DNA of 33,363 nucleotides from VRUE01 sp036406595 (GCA_036406595.1 DASXAR010000002.1:1-33363), one strand, 5' to 3'; positions 15,910 through 24,516 are shown, numbered from the stretch's first letter. The notes: a model not told the origin generated them from the sequence alone. Numbers and translations: made by a program.

Positions 15910-15929
15910 GGCGAAAAGAGCTTGTGCGG

Positions 15930-15942
15930 GGTTGTTACAACC
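15930..15942. promoter_or_regulatory. Perfect palindrome, possible operator
   Basis: GGTTGTTACAACC is a perfect 13-base palindrome around a central T, 21 bases after the WecA-like stop. It lies upstream of the likely start of the atp transcript, so it could bind a regulator. No partner regulator can be named from this window. Confidence 0.3.
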
Positions 15943-15985
15943 ATCACGAACTGGCTCTACAACGCGGATCGACGGACCTTTCGGA

Positions 15986-15991
15986 TATAGT
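15986..15991 (+). promoter_or_regulatory. Candidate -10 box for the atp operon
   Basis: TATAGT, within TCGGATATAGTC, is a good -10 match in a GC-rich context. A clear -35 is not visible. Initiation around 15998 would put the hairpin at 15999-16024 at the very 5' end of the mRNA. Confidence 0.35.
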
Positions 15992-15998
15992 CGCCAGT

Positions 15999-16028
15999 CC
16001 GCCCGCTCAACCCGAGCCGGGCGGTTTT
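15999..16028 (+). terminator. Intrinsic terminator-like hairpin abutting the first atp gene
   Basis: CCGCCCGCTC (15999-16008) pairs with GAGC plus GGGCGG (16014-16024) with one bulged C and an AACCC loop, followed by TTTTAT. This is a good intrinsic terminator shape. The T-run touches the ATG at 16029, and the descending arm contains GGGCGG, the only SD-like sequence for that gene. It could end the upstream glycan operon, act as an attenuator, or hide the ribosome-binding site. Confidence 0.55.
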
Positions 16029-16409
16029 ATGTCTCCTCCAAAGCATCTCGACCTCCTCGCGCTAGCCGCCGCCCTGGTCGTGTTCGTGGTCGGCGGATTT
16101 CCCCTGCTCGGCTACGCCGTCGCCGCCGCCGCGTGGCTCGCCCAGCGCGGCATCCATACGCTCGCGAGCCGGCATGCCGGTGAGGAGCTGAAGCGCGGCA
16201 ACCGCCAGCGGGCGATGGGGACGGTCGCGGCGACGACCCTGGGGCGGGTCTGGCTGATGGCGACGGCGGTGCTGATCGTCGGCATCGCCGACCGCGAATC
16301 CGGCCTCGCCGCGGCGCTGCTGCTGCTGGCGCTGTTCACTCTCTCCTTCGCCGCGCAGGGGATCGCCTACCTGCTCGAGCCAGGGGAGCAGGAGATCCGG
16401 GCGCGATGA
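16029..16409 (+). CDS. AtpI-like small membrane protein
   Basis: 126 residues from the ATG at 16029, with four hydrophobic segments (about 8-24, 25-42, 68-86 and 90-115). It occupies the atpI place directly before atpB; AtpI proteins help assemble the c-ring or handle Mg2+, and are poorly conserved, so the call rests mainly on position and topology. A GTG at 15906 overlapping the upstream stop would add a 41-residue hydrophilic extension with no family likeness, so the shorter form is preferred. The start codon directly follows the terminator-like hairpin described at 15999. Confidence 0.6.
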   Translation: MSPPKHLDLLALAAALVVFVVGGFPLLGYAVAAAAWLAQRGIHTLASRHAGEELKRGNRQRAMGTVAATTLGRVWLMATAVLIVGIADRESGLAAALLLLALFTLSFAAQGIAYLLEPGEQEIRAR

Positions 16410-16425
16410 GGTACGAGGCGACGCG

Positions 16426-17334
16426 ATGAGCACGAAGGCGAAGGTCTTCACCGGGATCGGCGTCTATTTCGGAATCGCGATCCTGATGCTGCTGATCTTC
16501 GGCAGCAGCGGCAAGAACGAAGACTTCAAGCCGCAGAACGAGTTCAAGCTCGAACCGTGGGTCTCGATCCACCTCGGCGGCGTCGACCTCAGCATCAACA
16601 AGGCGGTCCTCTACCTCGTCCTGGCCAGCGCGCTGACGATCATCGTGATGGTCTGGATCGCCCGCCGCATGGCGCAGAAGCCGAACCGGGTCCAGACCGC
16701 GATGGAGGTCGCCTACGACATGACGAAGAACACGATCACCGGCGGCAGCCTCGAGGGGAGGATGGCGAGTCGCTGGTTCCCGTTCCTCGCCGCGCTCTTC
16801 TTCTGGATCTGGTTCTCGAACATCATCGGCTTCCTGCCGCTGCCGACCAACACCGAGCACGAGGTCAGCGTCTTCGGACTCGAGATTCCCAGCTTCGCGA
16901 TCTACGCGGCGACCGCGAACCTCTCGATTCCCCTGGTTCTGACGCTGGTCGTCTGGATCTCCTATCACGTCGAAGGCGTGCGGCAGAAGGGACTCGTCAA
17001 GTACCTGGCGAGCTGGCTGCCCCCCGGCCTCGAGGACATGAACCCGATCGCGAAGGGGTTCATCTTCGTAATCGAGGCGATCTCGCATTTCGCCCGGCTG
17101 ATCTCGCTCTCGGTGCGGCTCTTCGCAAACATCCTCGCCGGCCATCTGCTGCTTCTCTTCATGGGCGGCGGGCTGGCAGTGCTGCTCGGGATCGCCGCCC
17201 TCGGGGCCCTCACCTTCCCTCTAGCCTTCTTCTTCTTCATCCTGGAGGTCGGCCTGATCGCGACGCTGCAGGCCTTTATCTTCTCGACCCTCACTGCCAT
17301 CTACCTCGGCGGGGCAACCTCCGCCAGCCATTAA
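16426..17334 (+). CDS. atpB: F1Fo ATP synthase subunit a
   Basis: 302 residues, membrane protein with about six hydrophobic segments. The proton half-channel subunit of Fo. The essential arginine is Arg231 in LISLSVRLFANILAGHLL, and the last helices carry EVGLIATLQAFIFSTL, both standard. A relatively long N-terminal part (first ~90 residues) includes one helix and a periplasmic stretch before FFWIWFSNIIGFLPLP. Second gene of the operon, 16 bases after the AtpI-like gene. Confidence 0.96.
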   Translation: MSTKAKVFTGIGVYFGIAILMLLIFGSSGKNEDFKPQNEFKLEPWVSIHLGGVDLSINKAVLYLVLASALTIIVMVWIARRMAQKPNRVQTAMEVAYDMTKNTITGGSLEGRMASRWFPFLAALFFWIWFSNIIGFLPLPTNTEHEVSVFGLEIPSFAIYAATANLSIPLVLTLVVWISYHVEGVRQKGLVKYLASWLPPGLEDMNPIAKGFIFVIEAISHFARLISLSVRLFANILAGHLLLLFMGGGLAVLLGIAALGALTFPLAFFFFILEVGLIATLQAFIFSTLTAIYLGGATSASH

Positions 17335-17353
17335 GAAAAGGAGCGCTCTTCCC

Positions 17354-17620
17354 ATGGACCTGTCCCCTGTTGCAGCCGCGATCTCCGACGAAGGGATCGA
17401 ATCGGCGGGCAAGGCGATCGCCCTCGGAGTGGGCGCCGGCCTCGGCTCGATCGGCGCCGGAATCGGCATCGGCTTCATCTTCGGCAAGGAGATCGAGTCG
17501 GTTGCCCGCCAGCCTGAGATGAAAGACGAGCTTCAGAGCATTCGCTGGCTCGGCTTCGCCCTCACCGAGGCCGTCGCCTTCTACACCTTCATCTTCGGGC
17601 TGATCGCCTTCTTCCTCTAG
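17354..17620 (+). CDS. atpE: F1Fo ATP synthase subunit c
   Basis: 88 residues, two membrane helices. The first carries the glycine-rich 'GAGLGSIGAGIGIGFIFG' packing motif; the polar loop is ARQPE; the second helix has the ion-binding carboxylate Glu72 in LTEAVAFYTF. The Q/ET/S combination typical of sodium-binding c-rings is not present, so proton coupling is expected. The first ~15 residues are an acidic leader longer than in E. coli. Confidence 0.96.
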   Translation: MDLSPVAAAISDEGIESAGKAIALGVGAGLGSIGAGIGIGFIFGKEIESVARQPEMKDELQSIRWLGFALTEAVAFYTFIFGLIAFFL

Positions 17621-17629
17621 GCCAAGCCC

Positions 17630-18211
17630 GTGGGCCTGCTCGTTCACATAGGCGGTCTGATCCCACTCGCGGCCGAGTCGGGCAAGGAAGAAGGCGGCAG
17701 CTTCCTGGTCTCGCCGGGCCTCGGCCTGATGATCTGGACGCTCGTTCTCTTCCTCTTCACGATGTGGGTCCTGAGCAAGCTCGCCTTCCCGAAAATCCAG
17801 GAGGCGCTGGACAAGCGCGCCAAGACGATCGCCGAGTCGATCGAGACGGCCGAACGGCAGCGCAGGGAATCGGACGAGCTGCTCGAGGAGTACCGCGCCC
17901 GCCTCGCCGAGGCGCGCGAGCAGGCCGACGACATCATGGCCCGCGCCCGCAAGGCGGCGGAGACGGCCGAAGCCGAGGGCAGTGCTGCCGGCAAGGAGCG
18001 CCGCGAGGAGCTGGTCGACGCCGCCAAGCGCGACATCGAGGCCGAGACCCGGCGCTCCCTGGAGCAGATCCGCAAGGAGGTCGCCGACCTCACCGTCCTC
18101 GCCACCGAGAAGGTGACCCGCAAGGCGCTCGACCCCGAGGACCAGCGCCGCCTCGTCGAGGAGGCTTTGAGCGAGGTCGACTTCACCACCCTCTCCGGAT
18201 CGGAGAACTGA
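17630..18211 (+). CDS. atpF: F1Fo ATP synthase subunit b
   Basis: 193 residues from a GTG start. One membrane helix (about 30-52, GLMIWTLVLFLFTMWVL) is followed by a long charged coiled coil rich in Glu, Arg and Ala that forms the peripheral stalk. Near the C-terminus VADLTVLATEKVTRKALD matches the delta-binding end of the family. The stop TGA overlaps the next ATG by one base. Only one b-type subunit is present, so the stalk is probably a homodimer. Confidence 0.95.
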   Translation: MGLLVHIGGLIPLAAESGKEEGGSFLVSPGLGLMIWTLVLFLFTMWVLSKLAFPKIQEALDKRAKTIAESIETAERQRRESDELLEEYRARLAEAREQADDIMARARKAAETAEAEGSAAGKERREELVDAAKRDIEAETRRSLEQIRKEVADLTVLATEKVTRKALDPEDQRRLVEEALSEVDFTTLSGSEN

Positions 18212-18744
18212 TGCAGGACCCCGCCCGCGTATATGCCGAGGCTCTCTTCGAGGTCGCCAGGGAGAGAGGCCGCCTCGAGGAGATCGGCGCCGGCCTGGAC
18301 AGCTTCGCGGACGCGGTGTCGGACAGCCGCGACCTGCAGGTGTTCCTCTTCAGCCCGCACTTCTCCTCGGCCGAGAAGAAGGAGGGATTGAGCCGGGCGG
18401 TGAGCGGAGCCGATCCGGAGCTCGTCAACTTCCTCGAGCTGCTAATCGAGAAGCAGCGGACGCCCGAGCTCTTCCGCATCCGCCGCGAGTTCGACCAGCT
18501 ATGGAAGCGGGAGAACAGGCAGCTCGACGTCACCGTCACAAGCGCGATCGAGCTCGATCCATCGGTGGTTGCGAAGATCGGCGAGGAGATCGAACGTCAG
18601 ACGGGGAGCAGGGTCGAGCTGGCGAGCCGGGTCGACGAGGGGATCCTCGGCGGCCTCGTGCTGCAGGTCGGCAACATGGTCCTTGACGCGAGCATCCACA
18701 ATCGCTTGGAGAAACTTCGAAAGAGCGTCGCCCGGGCGACGTAA
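18211..18744 (+). CDS. atpH: F1Fo ATP synthase subunit delta
   Basis: 177 residues starting MQDPARVYAEALFEVA, the classic delta (OSCP) opening. A helical N-terminal domain of about 105 residues is followed by the VTSAIELD and 'DEGILGGLVLQVGNMVLD' segment at the C-terminus, which contacts the b subunit. The upstream in-frame extension to 17764 lies inside atpF and was rejected. GGAG precedes the start. It links the peripheral stalk to the alpha3beta3 head. Confidence 0.95.
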   Translation: MQDPARVYAEALFEVARERGRLEEIGAGLDSFADAVSDSRDLQVFLFSPHFSSAEKKEGLSRAVSGADPELVNFLELLIEKQRTPELFRIRREFDQLWKRENRQLDVTVTSAIELDPSVVAKIGEEIERQTGSRVELASRVDEGILGGLVLQVGNMVLDASIHNRLEKLRKSVARAT

Positions 18745-18763
18745 GGAGGAGTAGAGCACCCCA

Positions 18764-20425
18764 ATGGAGATCAAACCCGACGAGATCGCATCGATCCTGC
18801 GCGAGCGGATCGAGGGAATGGACACGGAGACCGCCGACCTCTCCGAGGTCGGGACCGTGCTATCTGTGGCGGACGGGATCGCCCGCGTTCACGGGCTCGA
18901 CAACTGCATGGCGCTGGAGATGCTCGAGCTGCCGCACGGGGTGACGGGCCTCGCCCTCAACCTCGAGGCGAACAACGTCGGCGCCGTGCTCTTCGGCGAG
19001 TGGGACAGGATCGTCGAGGGCGACAGCGTCAAGCGCACCGGGCAGTTGCTGCGCATTCCCGTGGGGGAGGAGCTGCTCGGCCGGCTCGTCGACCCCCTCG
19101 GCCGCCCGCTCGACGATCGTGGCGACGTCAACACCACCGAGACCCGGCCGGCGGAGTTCAAAGCGCCCGGCGTCGTCCAGCGCCAGCCGGTGAGCGAGCC
19201 GGTGCAGACCGGCCTGATGGCGATCGACGGGATGATCCCGATCGGCCGCGGTCAGCGAGAGCTGATCATCGGCGACCGGCAGACCGGCAAGACGGCGATC
19301 GCGATCGACACGATCATCAACAACAGGGACAAGGACCTGGTCTGCATCTATGTCGCGATCGGGCAGCGGATGTCGACCGTCGTCCAGCTCAAGGAGGTCC
19401 TCGAGGAGCACGGCGCGATGGAGAACACGATCATCGTCGCCGCCCCCGCCGACGAGGCTGCGCCGATCAAGTTCATCGCCCCCTACGCGGGCTGCGCGAT
19501 GGGCGAGCACTTCCTCTACAACGGCAAGGCGGCGCTCTGCGTCTACGACGACCTCACCAAGCACGCCTACGCCTACCGTCAGATGTCACTGCTCCTGCGG
19601 CGCCCGCCGGGGCGCGAGGCATACCCGGGCGACGTCTTCTATCTCCACTCGCGGCTGCTCGAGCGGGCGGTGAAGCTGAACGACGACCTCGGGGGCGGTT
19701 CGCTGACCGCGCTGCCGGTGATCGAGACGCAGGCGGGTGACGTCTCCGCCTATATCCCGACCAACGTCATCTCGATCACCGACGGCCAGATCTTCCTTGA
19801 GTCGGACCTCTTCTACTCCGGGGTGCGGCCGGCGATCAACGTCGGCATCTCGGTCTCGCGCGTGGGCGGAAACGCGCAAACCAAGGCGATGAAGGCGGTG
19901 GCCGGGAAGCTGCGGCTCGACCTCTCCCAGTACCGCGACCTCGAGGCCTTCGCCCAGTTCGGCTCCGAGCTCGACCCGGAGACCCAGAAAACGCTGAACC
20001 GCGGCGAACGGCTGGTCGAGATGCTCAAACAGAAGGAGCGCGAGCCGCTCGAGATGGCCGACCAGGTCGCCGCGATCTACTCCGGCACCGGGGGCTACCT
20101 CGACCGGATCAAGACCGAGCGCGTCGGCGAGTTCCTCGGCGACCTGCGGATCCGCCTCCGCTCCGAGAAGCCCGAGCTGCTCGACCGGATCGCTTCCACC
20201 GGCAAGCTCGAGGACTCCGACGAGGAGGAGCTGGGCGCCGCGATCCGCGACTTCGTCGACGACTTCGGGCCCGACTTCGACGAGCACGGGGACCCGATGG
20301 AGAGCGGCGAGTCCGATCGCGTCCGCTCCAAGGAGGAGCGCGCCGAGCCGGGCCGGACCGCCGGGGAGCCCGAGCAGTCGGACGAGGAGAAGGAGAAGGC
20401 CGAGGAGGAGAAGGCCGCGGCCTGA
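18764..20425 (+). CDS. atpA: F1Fo ATP synthase subunit alpha
   Basis: 553 residues with TAAGGAGG ahead of the start. The P-loop GDRQTGKT is at 170-177, and RVGGNAQTKAMK marks the alpha subunit. Alpha subunits usually end near residue 505-515; this one carries an acidic, low-complexity tail of roughly 40-50 residues rich in Glu, Asp and Lys (from about 505 on). The tail has no recognisable domain. Non-catalytic nucleotide-binding subunit of F1. Confidence 0.97.
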   Translation: MEIKPDEIASILRERIEGMDTETADLSEVGTVLSVADGIARVHGLDNCMALEMLELPHGVTGLALNLEANNVGAVLFGEWDRIVEGDSVKRTGQLLRIPVGEELLGRLVDPLGRPLDDRGDVNTTETRPAEFKAPGVVQRQPVSEPVQTGLMAIDGMIPIGRGQRELIIGDRQTGKTAIAIDTIINNRDKDLVCIYVAIGQRMSTVVQLKEVLEEHGAMENTIIVAAPADEAAPIKFIAPYAGCAMGEHFLYNGKAALCVYDDLTKHAYAYRQMSLLLRRPPGREAYPGDVFYLHSRLLERAVKLNDDLGGGSLTALPVIETQAGDVSAYIPTNVISITDGQIFLESDLFYSGVRPAINVGISVSRVGGNAQTKAMKAVAGKLRLDLSQYRDLEAFAQFGSELDPETQKTLNRGERLVEMLKQKEREPLEMADQVAAIYSGTGGYLDRIKTERVGEFLGDLRIRLRSEKPELLDRIASTGKLEDSDEEELGAAIRDFVDDFGPDFDEHGDPMESGESDRVRSKEERAEPGRTAGEPEQSDEEKEKAEEEKAAA

Positions 20426-20432
20426 CCAGACG

Positions 20433-21353
20433 ATGGCCTCCCAGAAGGACGTCAAAAACCGCATCGCGTCGATCAAGAACATCAACAAGATCACGCGGGC
20501 GATGGAGATGGTCGCGGCGGCGCGCCTGCGTCGTGCCGAGCAGCGGATCGAGCATCTGCGTCCTTACGCCAAGGCGATGCGCAAACTCACCCGCCGCGCC
20601 GCCGAACATGCGGGAGGCATCCCCCGCGTCCCGGTGATGGTCGAGCGCGAGGAGGTGCGCCGGGTCGGAGTGCTGCTGGTCACCGGCGACCGCGGCCTGG
20701 CGGGCGCCTTCAACACGAACATCATTCGGGACGGCCTGCGGCTCCGCGACGAGCTTTCCGAGGAGGGCGTCGATACGGCCTTCTCCGCGGTGGGGCGAAA
20801 GGGAGTCTCGGCCCTCACCTTCCGCAAGGAGGATCCCCGCACCTCCTACGTCGGCTTCACCGACCGACCGGCCTTCGCCAACGCGCGGGAGATCGGCGAG
20901 GAGCTGACGGCGCGCTATGTCGACGAGGAGCTCGACCGGGTCGAGCTCGTATACAACCGCTACGTCTCGCCGCTGACCCAGCACGTCTGGCGCCAGACGC
21001 TGCTGCCGCTGCAGCACGCCGAGGTGATCGGGGACGGCGTCGAGGACGAGGAGGAGGACGCCGAGGAGAGCGAGATCGAGCGGGCTCACAGCCGCGCCGT
21101 ATGGGAGTTCGAGCCCGATGCCGAGGAGCTGCTCGGCCAGCTGATCCCCGAGTACGTCAACATCTCCGTCTACCGGGCGCTGCTGGAGTCTGCGGCGTCC
21201 GAGCTGGGGGCCCGGATGACCGCGATGCGCAACGCGGCGGAGAACGCCGAGACGATGATGGACGACCTGACCCTTGAGATGAACCGCGCCAGGCAGGCGG
21301 AGATCACCCAGGAGATCCTCGAGGTCGTCGCCGGCGCCGAGGCGCTCGGATAG
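20433..21353 (+). CDS. atpG: F1Fo ATP synthase subunit gamma
   Basis: 306 residues. The N-terminal helix KNRIASIKNINKITRAMEMV and the C-terminal helix with MRNAAENAETMMDDLTLEMN form the rotor coiled coil. The central domain has LLVTGDRGLAGAFN. An insert of acidic residues (DGVEDEEEDAEESEIE, about 205-220) lies in the variable region. It starts seven bases after atpA. Confidence 0.96.
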   Translation: MASQKDVKNRIASIKNINKITRAMEMVAAARLRRAEQRIEHLRPYAKAMRKLTRRAAEHAGGIPRVPVMVEREEVRRVGVLLVTGDRGLAGAFNTNIIRDGLRLRDELSEEGVDTAFSAVGRKGVSALTFRKEDPRTSYVGFTDRPAFANAREIGEELTARYVDEELDRVELVYNRYVSPLTQHVWRQTLLPLQHAEVIGDGVEDEEEDAEESEIERAHSRAVWEFEPDAEELLGQLIPEYVNISVYRALLESAASELGARMTAMRNAAENAETMMDDLTLEMNRARQAEITQEILEVVAGAEALG

Positions 21354-21383
21354 CCCTTCGAAAAGAGTCGAGAAAAGGAACCA

Positions 21384-22811
21384 ATGGCTGACAGCAACAA
21401 CGGAGCGAACGTAGGACGTGTGGAGCAGGTGACCGGCGTCGTCGTCGACGCCGTCTTCCCGGACGAGCTTCCCGAGATCTACTCGGCGGTGACGATCCAG
21501 ATGGAGGGCGGCGAGGACCGTGAGGGCACGGAGCTGGTCTGCGAGGTCCAGCAGCATCTCGGCGACGACCGGGTCCGCACCGTCGCGATGGACGCCACCG
21601 ACGGCCTTCAGCGCGGCGACAGGGTGATCGACACGGGCGGCCCGATCACGGTGCCGGTCGGGGACGCGACCCTGGGTCGCATCTTCAACCTGCTCGGCGA
21701 GCCGATCGACCTCGGCGAGCCGGTCGAGACCGAGGAGCGGTGGCCGATCCACCGCCCCGCTCCGAGCGTCGAGGACCTGACCCCGACCCAGGAGATCCTC
21801 GAGACGGGGATCAAGGTGATCGACCTGCTTGCTCCCTACGCGAAGGGCGGCAAGGTCGGCCTTTTCGGCGGCGCCGGTGTCGGCAAGACCGTGTTGATCC
21901 AGGAGCTGATCCGCAACATCGGCGAAGAGCACGAAGGCCTCTCCGCCTTCTGCGGGGTCGGCGAGCGCTCGCGCGAGGGCAATGACCTCTGGCTCGAGAT
22001 GAAAGAGTCGGGCGTCATCGACAAGACGATGCTCGTCTTCGGCCAGATGAACGAGCCGCCCGGCGCCCGTCTCCGCGTCGCCCTCTCGGGCCTGACGATG
22101 GCCGAATACTTCCGCGAGCAGGGCGGCCAGGACGTGCTGCTCTTCATCGACAACATCTTCCGCTTCGTCCAGGCGGGCTCTGAGGTCTCGGCGCTGCTCG
22201 GGCGGATGCCATCCGCGGTTGGCTACCAGCCGACCCTGGAGACGGAGATGGGCGGCCTGCAGGAGAGGATCACCTCGACCCAGCGCGGCTCGGTCACCTC
22301 CGTCCAGGCGATCTACGTTCCGGCCGATGACCTCACCGACCCCGCGCCCGCCTCGGTCTTCGCCCATCTCAACGCCACCACGACGCTCTCGCGGGCGATC
22401 TCCGAGAAGGGCATCTACCCGGCGGTCGACCCGCTCGACTCGACCTCGACGATCCTCAAGCCCGAGGTCGTCGGCGAGGATCACTACCGCACGGCAACCG
22501 AGGTCCAGGAGGTGCTTCAGCGGTACAAGGAGCTCCAGGACATCATCGCCATCCTCGGCATCGACGAGCTCTCCGACGAGGACAAGCAGACGGTCACACG
22601 CGCGCGCAAGATCGAGCGCTTCCTCTCGCAGCCCTTCTTCGTCGCCGAGCAGTTCACGGGCCGCAGCGGCGAGTACGTGTCGGTGGCCGACACGGTGCGC
22701 GGCTTCCGCGAGATCCTCGACGGGCAGCACGACGATCTGCCCGAGGGCGCCTTCTACATGAAGGGCTCGATCGACCAGGTGACCGCGGACAAAGAGGCCG
22801 CGGCGGCCTAG
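21384..22811 (+). CDS. atpD: F1Fo ATP synthase subunit beta
   Basis: 475 residues, full length. P-loop GGAGVGKT at 162-169, catalytic glutamate in 'GVGERSREGNDLW', and ALLGRMPSAVGYQPTL are all intact, so this is the catalytic subunit. The DELSDE-type segment appears as 'DELSDEDKQTV' near the C-terminus. Preceded by AAAAGGAACC, a good ribosome-binding site. Confidence 0.98.
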   Translation: MADSNNGANVGRVEQVTGVVVDAVFPDELPEIYSAVTIQMEGGEDREGTELVCEVQQHLGDDRVRTVAMDATDGLQRGDRVIDTGGPITVPVGDATLGRIFNLLGEPIDLGEPVETEERWPIHRPAPSVEDLTPTQEILETGIKVIDLLAPYAKGGKVGLFGGAGVGKTVLIQELIRNIGEEHEGLSAFCGVGERSREGNDLWLEMKESGVIDKTMLVFGQMNEPPGARLRVALSGLTMAEYFREQGGQDVLLFIDNIFRFVQAGSEVSALLGRMPSAVGYQPTLETEMGGLQERITSTQRGSVTSVQAIYVPADDLTDPAPASVFAHLNATTTLSRAISEKGIYPAVDPLDSTSTILKPEVVGEDHYRTATEVQEVLQRYKELQDIIAILGIDELSDEDKQTVTRARKIERFLSQPFFVAEQFTGRSGEYVSVADTVRGFREILDGQHDDLPEGAFYMKGSIDQVTADKEAAAA

Positions 22812-22820
22812 GAGCGGATC

Positions 22821-23234
22821 TTGGCGGGCGAGGCGACTTTCGAGGTCGAGGTCCTCACCCCCGAGGGTGAGGTCTTCAGCGGTGAGGTGCGGCAGGTCTC
22901 GACCCGGACCGCGGGCGGCGAGATCGGCATCCTCGCCAACCACGCGCCGCTGCTGGCAGCGCTGCGCCCGACCGAGCTTCGCCTCAAGGTGAGCGATTCG
23001 GAGACGAGGCGCTACGCCCAGGCACATGGCTGGCTGCAGGTCTTCGGCAACCACGCGAGGCTGCTGGTCGAGGAGGCGATCGCTCCCGACGAGCTCGACG
23101 CCGGCTCGCTGAAGGAGCAGCTCGCCGATGCGGAGCAGCGGATCTCCGACTCGGAGGAGGGGAGCGCGGCCCGCGACCGCGCAGAGAAGGACCGCGTCCG
23201 CGCGGAAGCGTTCATCGCCCTGGCGCAGGGATGA
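22821..23234 (+). CDS. atpC: F1Fo ATP synthase subunit epsilon
   Basis: 137 residues from a TTG start preceded by GGAG. The beta-sandwich opens with VEVLTPEGEVFSGEV and GGEIGILANHAPLLAAL, the standard family signature. The C-terminal helical part is present and acidic. Epsilon couples rotation to gamma and can inhibit hydrolysis. It closes the atp operon; a structured palindromic region follows at once. Confidence 0.93.
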   Translation: MAGEATFEVEVLTPEGEVFSGEVRQVSTRTAGGEIGILANHAPLLAALRPTELRLKVSDSETRRYAQAHGWLQVFGNHARLLVEEAIAPDELDAGSLKEQLADAEQRISDSEEGSAARDRAEKDRVRAEAFIALAQG

Positions 23235-23237
23235 GTG

Positions 23238-23378
23238 AGGGAGCCGACGCCCCTCTGAGGGAATTGAGGCTCCTCGCTTCGCTCGGAGCGGATGAGGAGC
23301 GCGGGCTTCGCCCGCGCAATGGCCAGATTGCATGTCGCGGCCTTCGGCCACATTCCCTCAGAGCGGCATCGGCCCCCT
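23238..23378. repeat. Structured palindromic intergenic element
   Basis: An outer inverted repeat pairs 23243-23264 with 23352-23373 (22 bases, two mismatches, including a perfect 12-bp core) and continues outward for four more pairs after one mismatch. Inside it are three smaller hairpins: GCTCCTC/GAGGAGC (23269-23300) enclosing CGCT/AGCG, the perfect GCGCGGGC-TTC-GCCCGCGC (23299-23317), and GGCC-TTC-GGCC (23339-23349). The whole 141-bp block fills most of the gap between atpC and the M20 gene. No T-run or clear target duplication is seen. Confidence 0.65.
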
Positions 23379-23418
23379 TCAGCTCCACGTGTTCTGAGGC
23401 GAAGGGAGCTTGGTCGCA

Positions 23419-24516
23419 ATGAGCGAAGAGCTCGTGGCGCTCGCCAACCGGCTGATCGGTTACGAGACCTCCGAGCCGGAGGCAATCCTCGAAGCTGCGG
23501 GCTTCGTCAAGGGCTGGCTGGAGGCGCGCGGCATCGAGGCGCAGGCGGACGAGGTGCGCGGTCTTCCGGTGCTGCGCGCCGAGGTGGGAGGGGGGGAGGG
23601 GCCGACGGTCGTCCTGCATGGGCATCTCGATGTCGTCCCGGGTCTGTCGGGCCAGTACGAGCCCAGGGTCGAGGGCGACCGCCTCTACGGCCGCGGCGCC
23701 TACGACATGAAGGGAGCGTTGGCGGCGATGCTGCTGACAACCGCGGCGCTGCGGGACCAGGACGAGGTCAGGGTGCGGCTCGGGATCGTCGGAGACGAGG
23801 AGTCGGAGGAGGAGGCCGACCGCGGCAGCGACCATCTCGTCGACAGCGGCTTCGTCGGCGATTTCGCGATCACCGGCGAGCCGACCAACCTCCACATCGG
23901 CGTCGAGGCGAAGGGCGTGCTGGCGATGCGGCTCTTGGTCAGCGGTCTCGCGGCCCACGGTGCCACTCCATGGCTGGGGGACAACGCGGTGCTGCGGGCG
24001 ATCGACGTTTTCCGCAGCATCGAGTCGCTACCGTTCGCCCGGCACAGTTCGGAGCTCTTCGACCGTCCGTCGATCAACCTCGGCAGGATCCTGGGCGGAG
24101 ATGCGCTCAACAAGGTGCCCGACCGATGTGCGATCGACGTCGACATTCGCTACCTGCCGGACCAGGACCCGGCGACGGTCCTCGAGGAGGTGCGCGGGCT
24201 TCCCGACGCCGAGGTGACGTCAGTCTTCACGAGGCCGCCGGCAGTGGTCGAGCGCGATTCCCTCTTCGTGCGGGCGCTGCGGGAGGCGGCATCCGCGCTC
24301 AACCAGGGCGAGCCGATGAGCGTCGGGCGCGACGGCGCCTCCGACGCGGTCTCCTTCCTGCGGGTCGGGGTCCCCGCGGTCGAGTTCGGGCCGATCGGAG
24401 ACGGCCACCACGGCCCGCGGGAGTGGGTTTCGATTTCCTCGCTGCACACCTACCGGCAGACCCTCGAATCGTTCCTGCGCACGATTTCCGACCGCGTCGG
24501 CGGCGCTGAGCAGTGA
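23419..24516 (+). CDS. M20-family metallopeptidase/deacylase
   Basis: 365 residues. Zinc-site motifs of the ArgE/DapE/CPG2 family are present: VLHGHLDVVP, GRGAYDMKG, GDEESEEE, and a late 'GDGHHGP'. A dimerisation domain lies between about 165 and 290. The ATG at 23419 was chosen over a TTG at 23410 because AGGGAG sits ten bases before it. The substrate could be succinyl-diaminopimelate, an acyl-amino acid or a peptide; the motifs do not decide. It overlaps the LCP gene in GTGA, so the two are translationally coupled. Confidence 0.85.
   Translation: MSEELVALANRLIGYETSEPEAILEAAGFVKGWLEARGIEAQADEVRGLPVLRAEVGGGEGPTVVLHGHLDVVPGLSGQYEPRVEGDRLYGRGAYDMKGALAAMLLTTAALRDQDEVRVRLGIVGDEESEEEADRGSDHLVDSGFVGDFAITGEPTNLHIGVEAKGVLAMRLLVSGLAAHGATPWLGDNAVLRAIDVFRSIESLPFARHSSELFDRPSINLGRILGGDALNKVPDRCAIDVDIRYLPDQDPATVLEEVRGLPDAEVTSVFTRPPAVVERDSLFVRALREAASALNQGEPMSVGRDGASDAVSFLRVGVPAVEFGPIGDGHHGPREWVSISSLHTYRQTLESFLRTISDRVGGAEQ

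Noticed and set aside
15906..16028. N-terminal extension of the AtpI-like protein from GTG 15906
   Set aside because: Hydrophilic sequence with no likeness to AtpI, covering the palindrome, the -10-like box and the hairpin; regulatory DNA is the simpler reading.
20109..23351. 1080-codon open frame on the reverse strand across atpA, atpG, atpD and atpC
   Set aside because: It is the mirror of four certain ATP synthase genes; GC-rich coding DNA readily leaves an antisense frame open, and its product is low-complexity with no domain.
23410..23418. TTG start for the M20 gene
   Set aside because: The purine-rich AGGGAG lies one base before this TTG, too close for initiation, but ten bases before the ATG at 23419.
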